NCBI GenBank assembly: GCA_949128115.1
Contig: OX421965.1
Span: forward strand, 5,075,253 to 5,139,252
From: Anaspis maculata
Taxonomy: Eukaryota > Arthropoda > Insecta > Coleoptera > Scraptiidae
Direction: 5' to 3'
Length of the DNA: 64,000 nt
Below are positions 32,859 through 44,598 of this stretch, in pieces. How positions within the stretch are numbered: the first letter of the stretch is position 1; every line of letters begins with the position of its first letter. Under the pieces are notes generated by a model, which did not search any database, had not been told where the DNA came from, and saw only the letters and a program-made list of their open reading frames with translations. The position numbers were made by a program, and so were the translations under genes.

Positions 32859-34759
32859 CACAGAATAGCTATATACAGAAGCATCACTCATGGCGGTCCC
32901 TTTGATCTTTTGCCTTGGTTACCGGTGACCTTGCGCCATTTTGTTGGTAAATTTTCGTAGAGGTGGGCGTAAAAAAATGCAGCAGAATGAGAAGTGGGGT
33001 GAATTATTTATTATTCATCATTCCCTTTTCTTTGCTGAAGGTCTCACAGTTGGTTATTTTCTTTTTTTCATTGATGAAATGTCACTTTTTGCTTTTTAAA
33101 CCAGTTTCAATGGAAATTACCTTTGATTGGGGTATTCTAGACTGTTTCTGCCCCAATAATCTCCATTGGGAGTGCATCAAAAAAGTTATTATGTATCGAA
33201 AGTGAGTTCAGCTAATTTTTCAAAGAAGCCGTGCGAATTTTTTTTTCATCACAGCCGTAAGTAGGTGTAATTAAAAAAGTAAAGGAACAAGTGTAGAATG
33301 GTTTATTATAATAAAGACCAATTAACAGTATAATACAAAAAAGTGTGCAAGCTGTGTCTGCTATGTCCATTTTGTCGACTTTCAGTTACAAAAAGGCGAA
33401 GAAATTTTCATCAACTCCAGTGGAAAACCATATGAACCTGTCTGACATATTTTTCTAAAACAGTCTTTGATGGCAGAACAAGTGCTTTTTTTTAAGAGCT
33501 TGTAACATTTGGGGCCCAAAAAATATAATAACAAAGCAAACTTTTTGAATTCATCAAACTAACGTCGGCCATGGCAATTTCTTTTCAATGGATTGGCTTA
33601 TTGCACTTCGGCTAGCTTGGATAATTCGGGATTTAAAAGTTTGTAACACAAAAATTGAAACTGGATTCATGTCCGAATCTTGACTACTTTTCCTAAAATT
33701 CTCGTCAATCTTTTTCTTCAAAGCCGCATTTTCTTTTTGGAGATGGACATTTTTTTCCAACAGCGTGACTTTTCTTGATGAGTTCTGCCTCAAAGCTTCG
33801 AGGAGTTTGAGTCTGAGCTGAAGACTCTCTTGTTTCGGAAGTCTGAGTTTGAGCTGGAGACATCTGCGGCGGCTTTTCTCTCTGTCTATCTAAGTCACTG
33901 ATCATCTCAGAAACTGAAACATTTTTATTGCTATATGAAAAATTCTTATTTCATCTTTGATTAGGTACCTACCTCAAATATTCTGCAGTATTTTAGGTTC
34001 TTTCAAATGCTGGCTGGTCACATATTATGTCTCCAAAAGAACTCGATCCTTCGTCGGAAACATTTGTGAAACAACCACTGCTTGTAGATGGATGTTGGTT
34101 TATCTTGCCAATGAAATCCATCGAAGTCCATCCATTGAAATGAAGTCCATGACGACCATTGTTCTCGATTCAAATTTTACACCTGAAGCAAAAATAAATC
34201 AAATACGTGCAAGATAACATAACACACGCCAAGAAGCAGAATTAATGTGAATTTTTGGTGAAATAATACGAATGTAGAAACTGTACAATTGTGTATGTAT
34301 GTAGGTACTTACATTTTCTGAAATCGAAAGAACCGGCGATGAAGGCTCTCAGTCTTCACTGTCACTTTCAGAATAGAATCTGTAGCCGAAATCTTTGTAC
34401 GAACATGCAACGCCCCATTTGCTTTTCAGCTTCACCTGTTCTGCGTCGTTCATGGTGGAAATGTTTTGAAAATGCCGAAGAAAATGTTTTCGAAAATCGA
34501 AATGTCAGAGTGACATGAAAAATCAAATGCCAAATATTCCCAGTCTACTCGGCCATTTCAAACGCTTCGCGCGTCCTCATCGCTGTGCCCATCTCTCGCT
34601 CAGTGCCCAATAGGATTGCCCGCATAACACGGAAGGTAACGAAACTATACCGAATACTGCCGAGTAGCACTCAAGGACCGCCTTCTGGTATTTTTTTTTA
34701 TCTCACTCTAATTTTTGATACCCTTTTCTAGTCACGCTTCTGTATATAGCTATTCTGTG
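32859..34759 (-). mobile_element. Unclassified TIR element with 7-bp duplication
   Basis: The terminal repeats CACAGAATAGCTATATACAG are perfect in inverted orientation for about 24 bases. CTATAGT is directly repeated on both sides (32852-32858, 34760-34766). The 1.9-kb interior has minus-strand coding relics. A 7-bp duplication with CACAG ends does not match the hAT (8 bp) or Tc1 (TA) elements nearby. P-, Dada- or hAT-like relatives are possible, and I cannot decide. Confidence 0.75.
33554..34453 (-). pseudogene. Minus-strand gene relic, coiled-coil C-terminus
   Basis: Three blocks on the minus strand read like exons. The first (34453-34349) starts MNDAEQVKLKSKWGVACSYK and is acidic at its end. 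The second (about 34163-33993) contains WTSMDFIGKINQHPSTSSG and is followed by a GAG/GTAGGT donor. The third has two overlapping frames, one starting MISDLDRQREKPPQMSP with AQTQT repeats after a TTTCAG acceptor, the other a heptad-rich stretch with LLEKNVHLQKENAALKKKI ending at 33554. A one-base shift would join these last two. A DNA-binding start plus leucine-zipper layout would suit a transposase or cofactor, but I see no DDE triad and make no family claim. Confidence 0.4.
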
Positions 34760-35034
34760 CTATAGTCACGAATAGTGTGGGTACCGTAATAGTATATAAA
34801 GTGGGTAATAGTATCTGCCTTCCAAAAAAAGTGCAACACCTCGATGCCGTTGGCTGATTTTGATAAAATTTTCACAAAACAAGTATTTCATCTACACCAA
34901 CAAATGATGAACATTCTGGATATCTAGGCGCTGTAGTTGTTTTGTTTTTCCCCTTGGTAACCGTAAAACACAAGAAATTGTTTTTCGTTTTTCCTGGTTG
35001 TTACAAACCACATTTTTTGCAATAAGTTTCAATA

Positions 35035-35470
35035 GTGAACCCCAAGAGTCCTGAAATGCCAAGAGCCCGTCAACCTCGGCAGTACCATCATTTAACCGAG
35101 TTCCAGAAGGGACAGATTATTGGCTTAAAAAATGAGGGGATTTCGTATCGAAGAATTGCGAGACTTGTTGGTTGCAATGCTTCGACTGTGATGAGATGGT
35201 GGCGGAGATGGAACGAGGAGGCCAATTATCGGCGACGGAATGGATCTGGTCGTCGTAGAGCCTCCACGGTACGTCAAGATCAACGTCTTCGAGTAGCGGC
35301 TGTGAGAGACCGATTTACGACAACCCGAGCAGTCGGAATGGGTTGCAGCTATAGGACGCCCAATCTCAATGAGCACGGTCTATAGAAGAATTAGGTCTTT
35401 TGGGCTAAGTTCTTATCGTCCGCTGTTAACCCTTCCCCTCACTCCTGTTCACCGGGCCAGAAGATTGGAG
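35035..35470 (+). pseudogene. Tc1 transposase, N-terminal part
   Basis: This half encodes the paired helix-turn-helix DNA-binding region (FQKGQIIGLKNEGISYRRIA and CNASTVMRWWRRW motifs), then RRRASTVRQDQRLRV. A one-base shift near 35335-35350 moves the frame so that SMSTVYRRIRSFGLSSYRP continues the second HTH/linker. The frame stays open to 35470, where the hAT element begins. The second half resumes at 37046 in the same frame, so only one frameshift plus the insertion disables the gene. Confidence 0.85.
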
Positions 35471-36038
35471 CAGTGGCGCCGAACTCATAAAAAGTTACTA
35501 TGGCGAAGAAAATTTCAGACCCCCCCCTATTGCCGCCCAACAGTCGGGCCGAGGGGCCAAAGAGCCCTTCAGTTAGCGGCGCAGGCGAAATTTTTCCGGA
35601 ATAATGATGATAATAATAATAACAATGATAAGCAAAAGAAGGGATGTCGCTATAACAGGTAATATAATAACTAAATACCTACTAACGATGAATAGCCCGT
35701 AGAATGACTATGAGGCAGGACAATGTCTGCTTGTGACTCTATGTAGATTGTAGAGTGCTATGAAATGATCATTTCATATATCAAAGGTTGGCCATAATGA
35801 CTGAATAAACTGTTAAATGCCAGTGTCAGTCTCTGAAAATGTTTAAAAGTTGTTGTTTATGTTTATCGTAAGTTATTTTCGAAATGGCAGAAAATTGAAA
35901 AACAGAGAGTGGTCGTATTCCTTACGGGCGTGCATTGAAGATTTCCAAACAACAAGTAGATGTCACTTTGAACTCTTCGAAGTAAATTGCAGGACATACT
36001 ACCAACAATTGAAAAAGGCAAAACAAAAATCACAGTAC

Positions 36039-36825
36039 TGTTACGAGCGGCGATTCCGTGCATTTTGGTAAACACGCGATCTTTCTAGATTCTTCTATCC
36101 ATGAGATCGCGGTGTAGATACAAGTGCAAAGTTCTGGACGATTCCAGCATATACGCGATGGCTTCGTAATTGAAATACATGGAACCTTCAACGCTTGATC
36201 AAGACACATCTGTCCATTTTGACGGAGGTGCAGACATTCCGGAGCACACGGGAAGCATGCGAAAGGTGTGTGGTTATTCTGGAGTCGTCTAGAATCCATA
36301 TATCGGATTACTATGGAAACTGCTGGAGAATGCATGTAACATTCGATATGAATTGGTCGGATCTATACTGCCGTGCTAAGCCTAAAGCGCGTATCTACAC
36401 TTTGATAAATTTGATACACTCCATTTTCATGCTCATGTTTTAGGGGCTATGATGTTCGCGATCATATGGTTATGATTATACATGAATAGCGCAATAATTG
36501 AAGTTCTCAAATAACTGCTTCATTCATATTATACTATAACATAACGGCATAAAAACTTGGCATAAAACTGCAGTGTATCAAATTTATCTAAATGTAGATA
36601 CGCGCATTAGGCTTAGCACGGCAGTATATAAGGCATCAATTTTCGTCTCACGAGCAGTATTGAATTGGAAGAGACAACGAGCGGATAAGTAGCGATAGTC
36701 CCAGCGATATTTCCAACTGTAAATATCTGTTGGCGTGTATTTATTGTAGTACGCAGTAATAAACAGTGCGTGTTTTGAAACGATCGTCTCAATTATATTC
36801 GAACCCGTACACGAAATACGTAACA
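36039..36825 (+). mobile_element. Solo LTR with GTAC duplication, inside the hAT element
   Basis: The sequence starts TGTTACGAGCGGCGA and ends CGAAATACGTAACA, with GTAC directly repeated on both sides (36035-36038, 36826-36829). Its relative at 58179-58699 matches along its length except for a 261-base MITE in this copy. TATATAAGG near 36626 and AATAAA near 36761 fit the LTR promoter and poly-A signal. No internal region remains, so it arose by LTR-LTR recombination. A 4-bp duplication suits a Ty3/Gypsy-type source. Confidence 0.85.
36366..36626. mobile_element. MITE inside the solo LTR
   Basis: Roughly 55-base TIRs (TACTGCCGTGCTAAGCCTAA at the left, inverted GCACGGCAGTA end at the right) flank a unique AT-rich centre, with TA on both sides. 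The second solo LTR at 58179 lacks it, giving the empty site. It is the fifth level of the nest: palindrome, Tc1, hAT, LTR, MITE. Confidence 0.85.
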
Positions 36826-37045
36826 GTACTCTTGAGGTAAAATGGTGTTGATCATACGGTACCTATACGTATACCCACATCAAACATCATAAACTCTCAT
36901 TCAGATTCAATGTACCTAATAATCCTAATATCCTCTTCTTCCCTTTTTTCCTTTCTTCTCTTTTTCTTCACTCCAGACACCCCCCCCCCCCCCCCATTTT
37001 GAGGTATGGCGAGCGCCACAAAAAAAGGTCTATCCGGCGCCACTG

Positions 37046-37677
37046 GATTGGAGTGGTGCAATGAGCGCAGAAACTGGGTCCAAGAATGGCATCGGGTGGT
37101 CTTCTTCAGTGACGAGTCCCGCTTTTGTCTTTGGGCTCATGACGGCCGGGGGAGGGTGAGGTGCTTTCGTGGGGAACGGCATAATCCCGAATTTTTTGCC
37201 GAGCGACACACTGCCCGTACACCCGGATTGATGGTTTGGGGAGCAATATGCCATGGAAGCAGGTCACCATTGGTGTTCATTGAGGGCACTATGACAGCTG
37301 CATCTTACATCGCGAGTGTGCTGGAACCCGTTTGCCTTCCATACCTTCAGGGGCTCAACAACCCTATTTTCCAGCAAGACAATGCACGTCCTCATACGGC
37401 AAGAGCTTCAATGCAGTTCCTGGAAGATGCACACGTTGACGTGCTTCCATGGCCTGCTTGCTCTCCTGATTTGTCGCCCATCGAACACGTGTGGGATATG
37501 ATGGGAAGAAAGGTGGGGCAATTACGCCATCCTCTCAACAACTTGGAAGATCTCCGTATGGCCTTGCAAGAGGCATGGGATGGCTTGTCACAAGCGGCAA
37601 TCGACCACTTGATTGAAAGCATGCCTCGTAGGGTTAATGAGTGTCGGGCAAATCGTGGAGGAGCGACACATAATTAA
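37046..37677 (+). pseudogene. Tc1 transposase, catalytic part
   Basis: After the right copy of the duplicated GATTGGAG, the frame reads EWCNERRNWVQEWHRVVFFS with catalytic Asp in FSDESRF, a second Asp in FQQDNARPHTA and Glu in SPIEHVWD. Thirty-four residues separate the last two, so this is a DD34E Tc1 family member. Glycine-rich turns and the C-terminal ESMPRRVNECRANRG are typical. The apparent Met start at 37006 belongs to the inserted hAT sequence and is not natural. Confidence 0.9.
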
Positions 37678-37976
37678 TTTTTTCTGAAGTTCCTTGTATT
37701 ACGATTTCCATATTCTAATCGTTTGTGTCTATTGTTAAAACACATGTTTTGTGAAAATTTGAATAAAATTGATCCACGGCTTCATGGTGTTGCACTTTTT
37801 TTAGAGGGCACTTACTGCAAGCATACCTCTCTACTTAGGTACTTACAGATACACTGCATCGACAACAACTTGACAGTAATAAATCCATTAGAATTTGGTA
37901 TTTTCGAGAACGTCTTGGCTCCTCAAAAAAATATCGTGAAATGGCCGGGAAACTTCGTAGGGGTACACTATTGTTA

Positions 37977-40003
37977 GTCCGGACGTTAGTGGGAAATACC
38001 TTGCACTTTTATACCAAGCATTGTCACTTTGCATGCCTGTTGCTGAGACCACCCTGGATCAATCTGGATGTGAGGATATAGGCGCAAATCGTGCAGACAC
38101 TTTATACAGGGTGAAGTAGAAAAAATTTGTTGAAAAATCGTAAATCTTGAACCATAACTGATGGACGTACGTGAATAAAGATATTGATGACGGATTTCAT
38201 GCTCATGAAGATGCCGCAAACAGTTTTAAAATATCTTGAGGCTTTTCTAAAATACGCTGGAAAAAGTGAAACCTCTTAATTTTTTCTCTTTCTCCAATAA
38301 ATCAGTTGTTTTTGGAAATATCGAGCTGCAACTTGATATTCCGACAAACAATAATGTTTTGTATGAAACGCGATGTGAGGACATCGATAAAGTCTGCTAG
38401 ATTCAAAACTAAGATCTTCAACTTTTTTTCCATCGTGAGCACCATCCTCAAATTGTCCTCAGTGGAATTGTTGAAGAAAAACTAGTGACGACTTTGTTGG
38501 ACACACACGATCGCTTTATAATAAAAAACCAGGTCCTGAATTGCGCCAATGACCTCTTCGCCGAAGAAACGTTATCAAGTTCGTTTCTCTCGGTTCCTTT
38601 CCACTTACGTGACAGTCATGACCAAATGGAACTTTGGATCCATGACATGTTTGTGGTATTATAGTCCGCATCGCTTTGCGAAGCCGGTCACCAAGTTTCA
38701 TCATCATCAGCCAAGTGATGTTCTTTTGGCGAACTGTTGAACAAAAAGTTTGCTTTGATTTTTGTAAAAAATGCAAACACGGTAGGGTTACGTCGTCCTC
38801 TCAAACCCGATTGAAGAAAATTTGTTATCAAAAATGGTACCAATTCATACTGACAGAATTAGGAGAAATGTGCTCTGTAGTTTGAAGCAGAACCAAAATG
38901 AATTGTTCCATCCTAGTTCTACAGGAAGGACGTCAAAAATGTTGCTACAGCTCATCTTTGAAACGTTTTTTGTTGAATATGGTCAAAAATGCTTCAAAGA
39001 TAAGCTGTAGCTACATTTTTGACGTCCTTCCCACAGAACTAGGATGGAACAATCCATTTCGGTTCAGCTTTAAACTAGAAAGTACATTCCTCTTAACTCT
39101 TTTAGTGTGAATTGGTAGCATTTTTGGAGACAGATTTTTTTCAATCGGGTTCAAGAGGACGACGTGACCTTGCCGTTTTTGCTTTTTTCACAAAAATCAA
39201 AGCAAAGTTTTTGTTCAACTGTTCGCCAAAAGGACACCACTTGGCTGATGATGATGAAATTTAGTGACCGGCTTCACAAAATAATGTGGATTATAATATC
39301 ACAAACATGTCATCGATCCAAAGTTCCATTTGGTCATGACTGTCACGTAAGTGGAAATAAATCAAGAAAAACGAACTATAACGTTTCTTTGGCGAAAAGG
39401 TCATTGGCGCAATTCAGGACCTGGTTTTTCATTATAAGGCGATCGTGTGTGTCCAACAAAGTCGTCACCTGTTATTTTTTCAACACTTCCACGAAGGGAA
39501 ATTTGAAGATGATGCTCACGATGGGAAAAAAAGTTGAAGATCTTAGTTTTGAATCTAGCAGGCTTTATCGATGTCCTCACATCGCGTTCTATTGAAAACA
39601 TGTTTGTTTGTCGGACTATCACGTTACAGCTCGATATCTCCAAAAACAAGTGATTTATTGGAGAAAGAAAAAAAATGGAGGAGTTTCACTTTTTTCAGCG
39701 TAATTCGAAAACGCCTCAAGATATTCGAAAACTGTTTGCAGCATCTTCATGAGCATGAAATCCGTCATCAGTATCTTTATTTACGTACGTCCAAAAGTTA
39801 TGGTTCAAGACTCACGATTTTTCAACAAATTTTTTCTACTTCACCCTGTATAAAGTGTCTGCACGATTTGCGCCGATGTCCCCACATCCAGATTGGTGGA
39901 TTGATTGCTTAGACAGGGTAGTCTAAGCAACATGCATGAAAAGTGACAATGCTTGGTATAAAAGTGCAAGGTACACCTAGTTTTTTTCCCTTAACGTCCG
40001 GAC
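37977..40003. mobile_element. Near-complete palindrome (foldback) with GTCCGGACGTTA ends
   Basis: Two arms of about 1 kb face each other around a loop of some 25 bases near 38967-38990. The ends GTCCGGACGTTA are exact and bordered by TA (37975-37976, 40004-40005). CAAATCGTGCAGACACTTTA and similar blocks are present in both arms in inverse order. Frames up to 143 codons in the arms mirror one another and have no domain. It inserted at the TA next to the 40008-40604 element. Confidence 0.9.
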
Positions 40004-40007
40004 TATA

Positions 40008-40604
40008 CCGGGTGTTTCAGTGACTTTGCAAAGTACTTTGAGAGGTGATTCCTCTTCAAAAAAAATAAGTCGAAAAGTAGGAGTAAATTTTTTTCCCAAA
40101 GTGCTCCCTGCGGGAGTTACAGCTCCTCAAAGGTACAAAATGCAACAAAGTTTCCAATTATTTGCTCAAAAACTGTCAAAGGTAAGAGCTCCAAATTCGA
40201 TGTTTTCGATAGATTTGTTCAATCCAAAACTTTCATTCCTCTTGCATTTTTTCCGTAGCATGCATCGTTCTGAAGTAAAAGTGAAAAAAACACGGACGTG
40301 TCATGGATAATTTTCAACATAATCCCAATCCCCTCTAATTTCGCTGCCACTGGTTGTATTTGTTTAGAACTTTGCACGTACATTTGCACTGTTGAGAAAC
40401 TTCTCTATGCCAAATTTGAAGTTCCTACCTTTGTCGGTTTTTCAGCAAATAATCAAAAACTTTGTATAACTTCGTACCTACTTTTGAGGGGCTGTAACTC
40501 CCTTAAGAAGCATTTCAGGGTAAAATGTTACTCTTACTTTTCGACTTATTTTCTTGAGAGGAATCACCTCCCGAAGTATTATGCAAGGTCACCGAAACAC
40601 CCTG
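40008..40604. mobile_element. Palindromic MITE, C(A/C)GGGTGTTTC-ended
   Basis: The left end CCGGGTGTTTCAGTGAC and the inverted right end CAGGGTGTTTCGGTGAC border TA (40006-40007, 40605-40606). The arms share GAGGTGATTCCTCT and CTTTTCGAC-type blocks. The centre lies near 40310. It belongs to the CAGGGTG-ended class but has no inner copy at 108 bases. Confidence 0.8.
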
Positions 40605-40825
40605 TATAGAATATGTGCCACTTAAGATGTGCATTGTGCCTGTACGAAAAAAGCAAGTTTATTGCTGCTTGTTTTGTAATTTAATGCAGTGTGCTTAATC
40701 CTATATGCAAAAATGAAATTTACTTTGTTGACCAATGATGGTATAATCACTGCCAGATAAAGTTCAGCCTAACTACATTTCAGGAATGAATGAATCAGGT
40801 TCCGGAGTATTTTCGTCCACGTATC

Positions 40826-41025
40826 ATATCACCAGGATTTTTTCCCCCAAAATGTTTGGAACGTTTCTTTGGGTTTTGTTGAGCGGGAGAGGCAGATATA
40901 AATAAGATCCTCATGGATGGTATTGTAACAATTATTGTTTTTCTGTCATATTATGTGCTTTATCTCAACCACCTTAAACCAATCGGCATTGAAATTTACG
41001 ATAGAACCATTTTATTTTCTCCGAA
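40826..41025. repeat. Partial direct copy of the outer palindrome's right arm
   Basis: TCATATCACCAGGATTTTTT to the TTTTATTTTCTCC block matches 47512-47735 in the same direction, with about 30 bases missing. Its flanks do not match. It lies inside the loop of the very element whose arm it copies. A fragment of a second member of the family, or local rearrangement, would explain it. Confidence 0.65.
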
Positions 41026-41273
41026 AATAAGAGTCTGAGCTCATCCAGAGTTTTGCAACTGAATCCTTTGCGCAAAAGTTGTACCAGATATTCTTCTGCT
41101 ACCAACAGTATCTTCGATATCTGTCTAGTTGTCAGAAACTCCAAAGTTGTTGAGATAAGAAGAATGTTGCGAGAGAAAGAGCTCCTTTTTTGTTCCAAAC
41201 TTGCTACTGCTATGATCATCTCCATTTAAAGCATGGAGAACTAATCACCATCAACTAATCTTCATGATTTATA
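41026..41273. other. Loop sequence of the giant palindrome
   Basis: Nothing is recognised. A short minus-strand frame (41225-40974) lies mostly in the repeated arm fragment. Confidence 0.4.
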
Positions 41274-41514
41274 CAGAGTGATTCACCACCAAATGGACAT
41301 AGCTTAAGGATAGGTCCAGTTTTTCCAGGCGAACCTGGATCTGGTTTTGAAATTTTTCTAACGCTGTTCGTTTTGAAGCTACAGGGTGATTCATGTATTT
41401 CGTAGAATTTTTTGACAAGCCATAACTTCAAAACAACTCAACAGATTGGTTTGAAATTTCATGGGTTCATTCTTCTATTGATATCTAACACATCACTTCA
41501 TCGAAGAGTTGAAA

Positions 41515-43281
41515 AGGACCCCGCACGATTCTTATGGGAAATGGGTCTCGGTCAAATTTCCTAATTTTTTTATATGTTGTAGCCCAATTTGACACGAGCC
41601 AAAAACCATCGTCCGTTACCCAAAAAAATTGACAGTTTTGTTTCTATAAGGGGTTGAAGATGGGTTATTTCAATGTAAAAAAATATGTTCCAACGTAGGT
41701 GAGAACATTTCAACGTCCTTTTTAACACATATGGCTCATGACAATTTCCTTTTTCTTTTGTGAAAAAATCAACCCCCTCCCTTACCCCCAACCCCTACTT
41801 GTGAGTATCAAATTCGAAATTACAATTGAAAGTCATGCAGATGGTTCTATTTTGTCAAATTACTAATTTTGGCACAAAATTTTTTTCCAACCCCCAAATA
41901 GGGGGTGGGGTTGAAAAAAGAACCATCGGTCAATTCGGCTGAATTTCTGATATTGTGCTTTACCAGTTACGCTAAACAAGATTACCAAGTGAAAACTCAT
42001 TCGTATGACCAGTTTCCACCCCACAGAGGGTTGAAGTTGACTATAATGACTCATAAAACATTCTTCCATGTCATAGACAAAATGAATGAAAATAGTGGAC
42101 TTTCATATCATCTTGTTTTGTAAAAATGCCTATCCTTCTAAAATAATTTCAACCCCGTCTCTCATCCCCTATCCTTGTTTCTAAACATCATATTCGAAAT
42201 AGATCGTGAAAATGAAGGAGAAGGTCTACGGGTCGGATTCTCTGCATCTGATTGTGAATCCCCTCTCAAAATTCACTTTCACTATTATGCTTATGTTAGC
42301 ACCCTCACAGCAGGGTGGGACATACATTTGATTGAATGATTTTTTGCCTGGATTATTATTAAAAATATTGGTGTTCCTATCAAGTCTCAACTTTACAGCA
42401 GGTTAATTATGTTTACCTGTACCTACATAGTTCCTAACTTTTTTCTTTTGTACGGATACACCTCTACTTATAGTTTAGATTGAAGAATTTTATGTCATTT
42501 GGAGCGAAAGCTGCTCAATCAAAGCAAAATATTATGTCACACTCTTATTCTAGCTACTGCGACTATTTGAAGGATGAAATAAAAATTGATATAATTTCCA
42601 AGATTTGTTTCGAATATGATGTTCAGAAACAGGGATAGGGGATGAAGGACGGGATTGAAAGTATTTTTGGAGAATAGACATTTTTACGAAACAAGATGAT
42701 ATGAAAGTCCACTATTTCCATTCCTTTGGTTTATGACATGGAAGAATGTTTTATGCGTCATTATAGTCAACTTCAACCCTCTGTGGGGTGGAAACTGGTC
42801 ATACGAATGAGTTTTCCCTTGGTAATCTAGTTTAGCGTAACTGGTAAAGCACAATATCAGAAATTCAGTCGAATTGACCGATGGTTTTTTTTTTCAACCC
42901 CACCCCCTATTTGAGGGTTGGAAAAAAAATTTGTGCCAAAATTGATAATTCAACAAAATAGAACCATCTGCATGACTTTCAAACGTAATTTCGAATTTGA
43001 TACTCACAAGTAGGGGTTGGGGGTGAGGGAGGGGGTTGATTTTACCACAAAAGAAAAAGGAAATTGTCATGAGCTATAGGTGTCAGAAAGGACGTTGAAA
43101 TGTTCTCACTTACGTTGGAACATATTTTTTTACCTTGAAATAACCCATCTTCAACCCCTTATAGAAAAAAAACTGTACATTTTTTTGGGTAACGGACGAT
43201 GGTTTTTGGCTCGTGTCGAATTGGGCTACAACATATAAGAAAATTAGGGAATTTGACCGAGACCCATTTTCCATAAGAACC
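41515..43281. mobile_element. Palindromic element inserted in copy 2
   Basis: The arms (about 41515-42215 and 42600-43281) share TTCTTATGGGAAATGGGTCT, AACGGACGATGGTTTTTGG and CCACCCCA/TGGGGTGG blocks in inverse order. The loop is about 385 bases. Copy 1 shows the empty site (GTTGAAAATTTCC near 28620). The target duplication is unclear, and no transposase is present. Confidence 0.8.
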
Positions 43282-44100
43282 TTTCCAGGGCCGGCCTTGA
43301 AAAAAAAATTTCAAAGCTTTTTTGAGAAAAGACACTCTGTATGCATATTATTCAGAATTCATTTTCATTTTCAAAAACTTCATGAAACATGCTATCAATA
43401 TCGCGAAAAAAATTGCTTAGCACCATCAAGCTGTCAATAGAAAATTGATGATCCTGATGATTTTTGAGGTTAGGATTTTTTGTATATTAATATTTCCAAA
43501 TATTCACAAATGATTCATTATGGCCCCAAATTTCAGCCGTTTCGTCATAATAGTAAAAATCTGTTGTGGGGCGACACAAAACTTTCCCGGCGGTATCCAG
43601 AGACGTCAGTAATGATTTTGATCGAAGTGTCCCTTCGGGAGGGGGCGATTCGATTTGGAAATCGATGAAAAAATTCTATTTAGTCGAGCGTTTAGCGAGC
43701 ATCCTGCATCCATTGTTGAGCGGACAGAAAAAATGACAGGTTAGGTCAGTTTTCCAAGGTGATGAAATGATCCAAAAGGTAGAACTAGGTAGCTAACTGT
43801 TGTGATATCTCTCTCATCTCAAAAATGCAATGCTGGTTCCTTATTGAAATTTTTGTTCCTACTTCAGATATGATGATGAAATTACAAAAACTTGATTGAA
43901 AACTTTCACTGCATCTGTGTGTCAAATTTCAACTCTATATTTTCAATTTAGAGCTTGGGCAGACAAACCCAGACCCAATGTGCCACCTGAGGGCTTCCGA
44001 TCAAAATCATCCACCCAAAGTCTAATCAGAACATTCCAGGCTGAACTTAGGCTTCCGTACCTGATTTCGATTTGATCGGATCAATAATTCGGTAATTATC

Positions 44101-44598
44101 GTGACAGAACCGCTTAATTTGTACGATCGCATGAGTGGTTTTATATTTTCAGGAGGAAAATTTCCGGGAAATTGGAGAGAAATTATTGGAAAATGTTCAA
44201 GGACCAGTTATCTATTCTCTAAAAAAAACAATTCCAAGAAATCTGTTCACGGAATAAAAAGTTGGAAAATTTGCAGTTTTTCCAGAGAGGAAAACTGGGC
44301 AACTGTTGATCCGATTTCGAAAATTTTTCCTCCAAAAATTAGCTCAATCTTTTTTCTAACTTTTATTCACAGCATGTCCGCACCTAAAATTAATATTTCG
44401 TGGGGCCTACCGCATGTAGAAGTTTACATTGCGTTTTTCTCAAATTCACGGAATGTGCAAATTTCATTTCGAAAAAATTACAGTCGGAAAACCGAAACCG
44501 TGTCAACTCTGAAAATAGACCTGCACGACGCTCAAGACAATCTACTTTCGATATCAGTTGAAATTTCTAAAAAAAAGTTGATCCCCGAGCAGGAATAA
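44101..44598 (+). CDS. Unrecognised 165-codon frame in the 43561-45277 insertion
   Basis: The frame begins MTEPLNLYDRMSGFIFSGGK and is rich in Lys, Ser, Phe and Ile, as expected of translated AT-rich DNA. No motif, signal peptide or zinc-binding pattern is visible. An opposite-strand frame (44795-44532) starts MDWNQIWQEATQQKSQIEAA and looks somewhat more protein-like, but also matches nothing I know. Either could be the remnant of the element's gene. Confidence 0.18.
   Translation: MTEPLNLYDRMSGFIFSGGKFPGNWREIIGKCSRTSYLFSKKNNSKKSVHGIKSWKICSFSREENWATVDPISKIFPPKISSIFFLTFIHSMSAPKINISWGLPHVEVYIAFFSNSRNVQISFRKNYSRKTETVSTLKIDLHDAQDNLLSISVEISKKKLIPEQE

Larger units (their letters stand above)
35471..37045. 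mobile_element. hAT element inserted in the Tc1 transposase gene
   Basis: The ends CAGTGGCGCC and GGCGCCACTG are exact inverses, and the direct repeat GATTGGAG (35463-35470, 37046-37053) is a perfect 8-bp duplication. It has no hAT transposase. It carries a 16-base C homopolymer (36980-36995) near its right end and a pyrimidine-rich stretch before it. Subtracting the solo LTR inside (787 bp) leaves about 0.8 kb, a non-autonomous hAT. Confidence 0.9.
34814..37812 (+). mobile_element. Tc1-type DNA transposon (DD34E) interrupted by a hAT element
   Basis: The TIRs share AAAAAAAGTGCAACACC, followed by related CGATGCCGT and TGAAGCCGTGG blocks. TA pairs lie at 34812-34813 and 37813-37814. Subtracting the 1,575-base hAT insertion and its duplication leaves about 1.4 kb, normal for a Tc1 element. 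It inserted in the loop of the giant palindrome. Confidence 0.85.

Noticed and set aside
37006..37045. Met at 37006 as start of the Tc1 transposase
   Set aside because: This Met lies in the inserted hAT element; the transposase resumes only after the duplicated GATTGGAG.
38516..39595. 86- and 143-codon frames sharing residues on opposite strands
   Set aside because: Arm symmetry of the 37977-40003 palindrome; no domain and shifted relative to one another.
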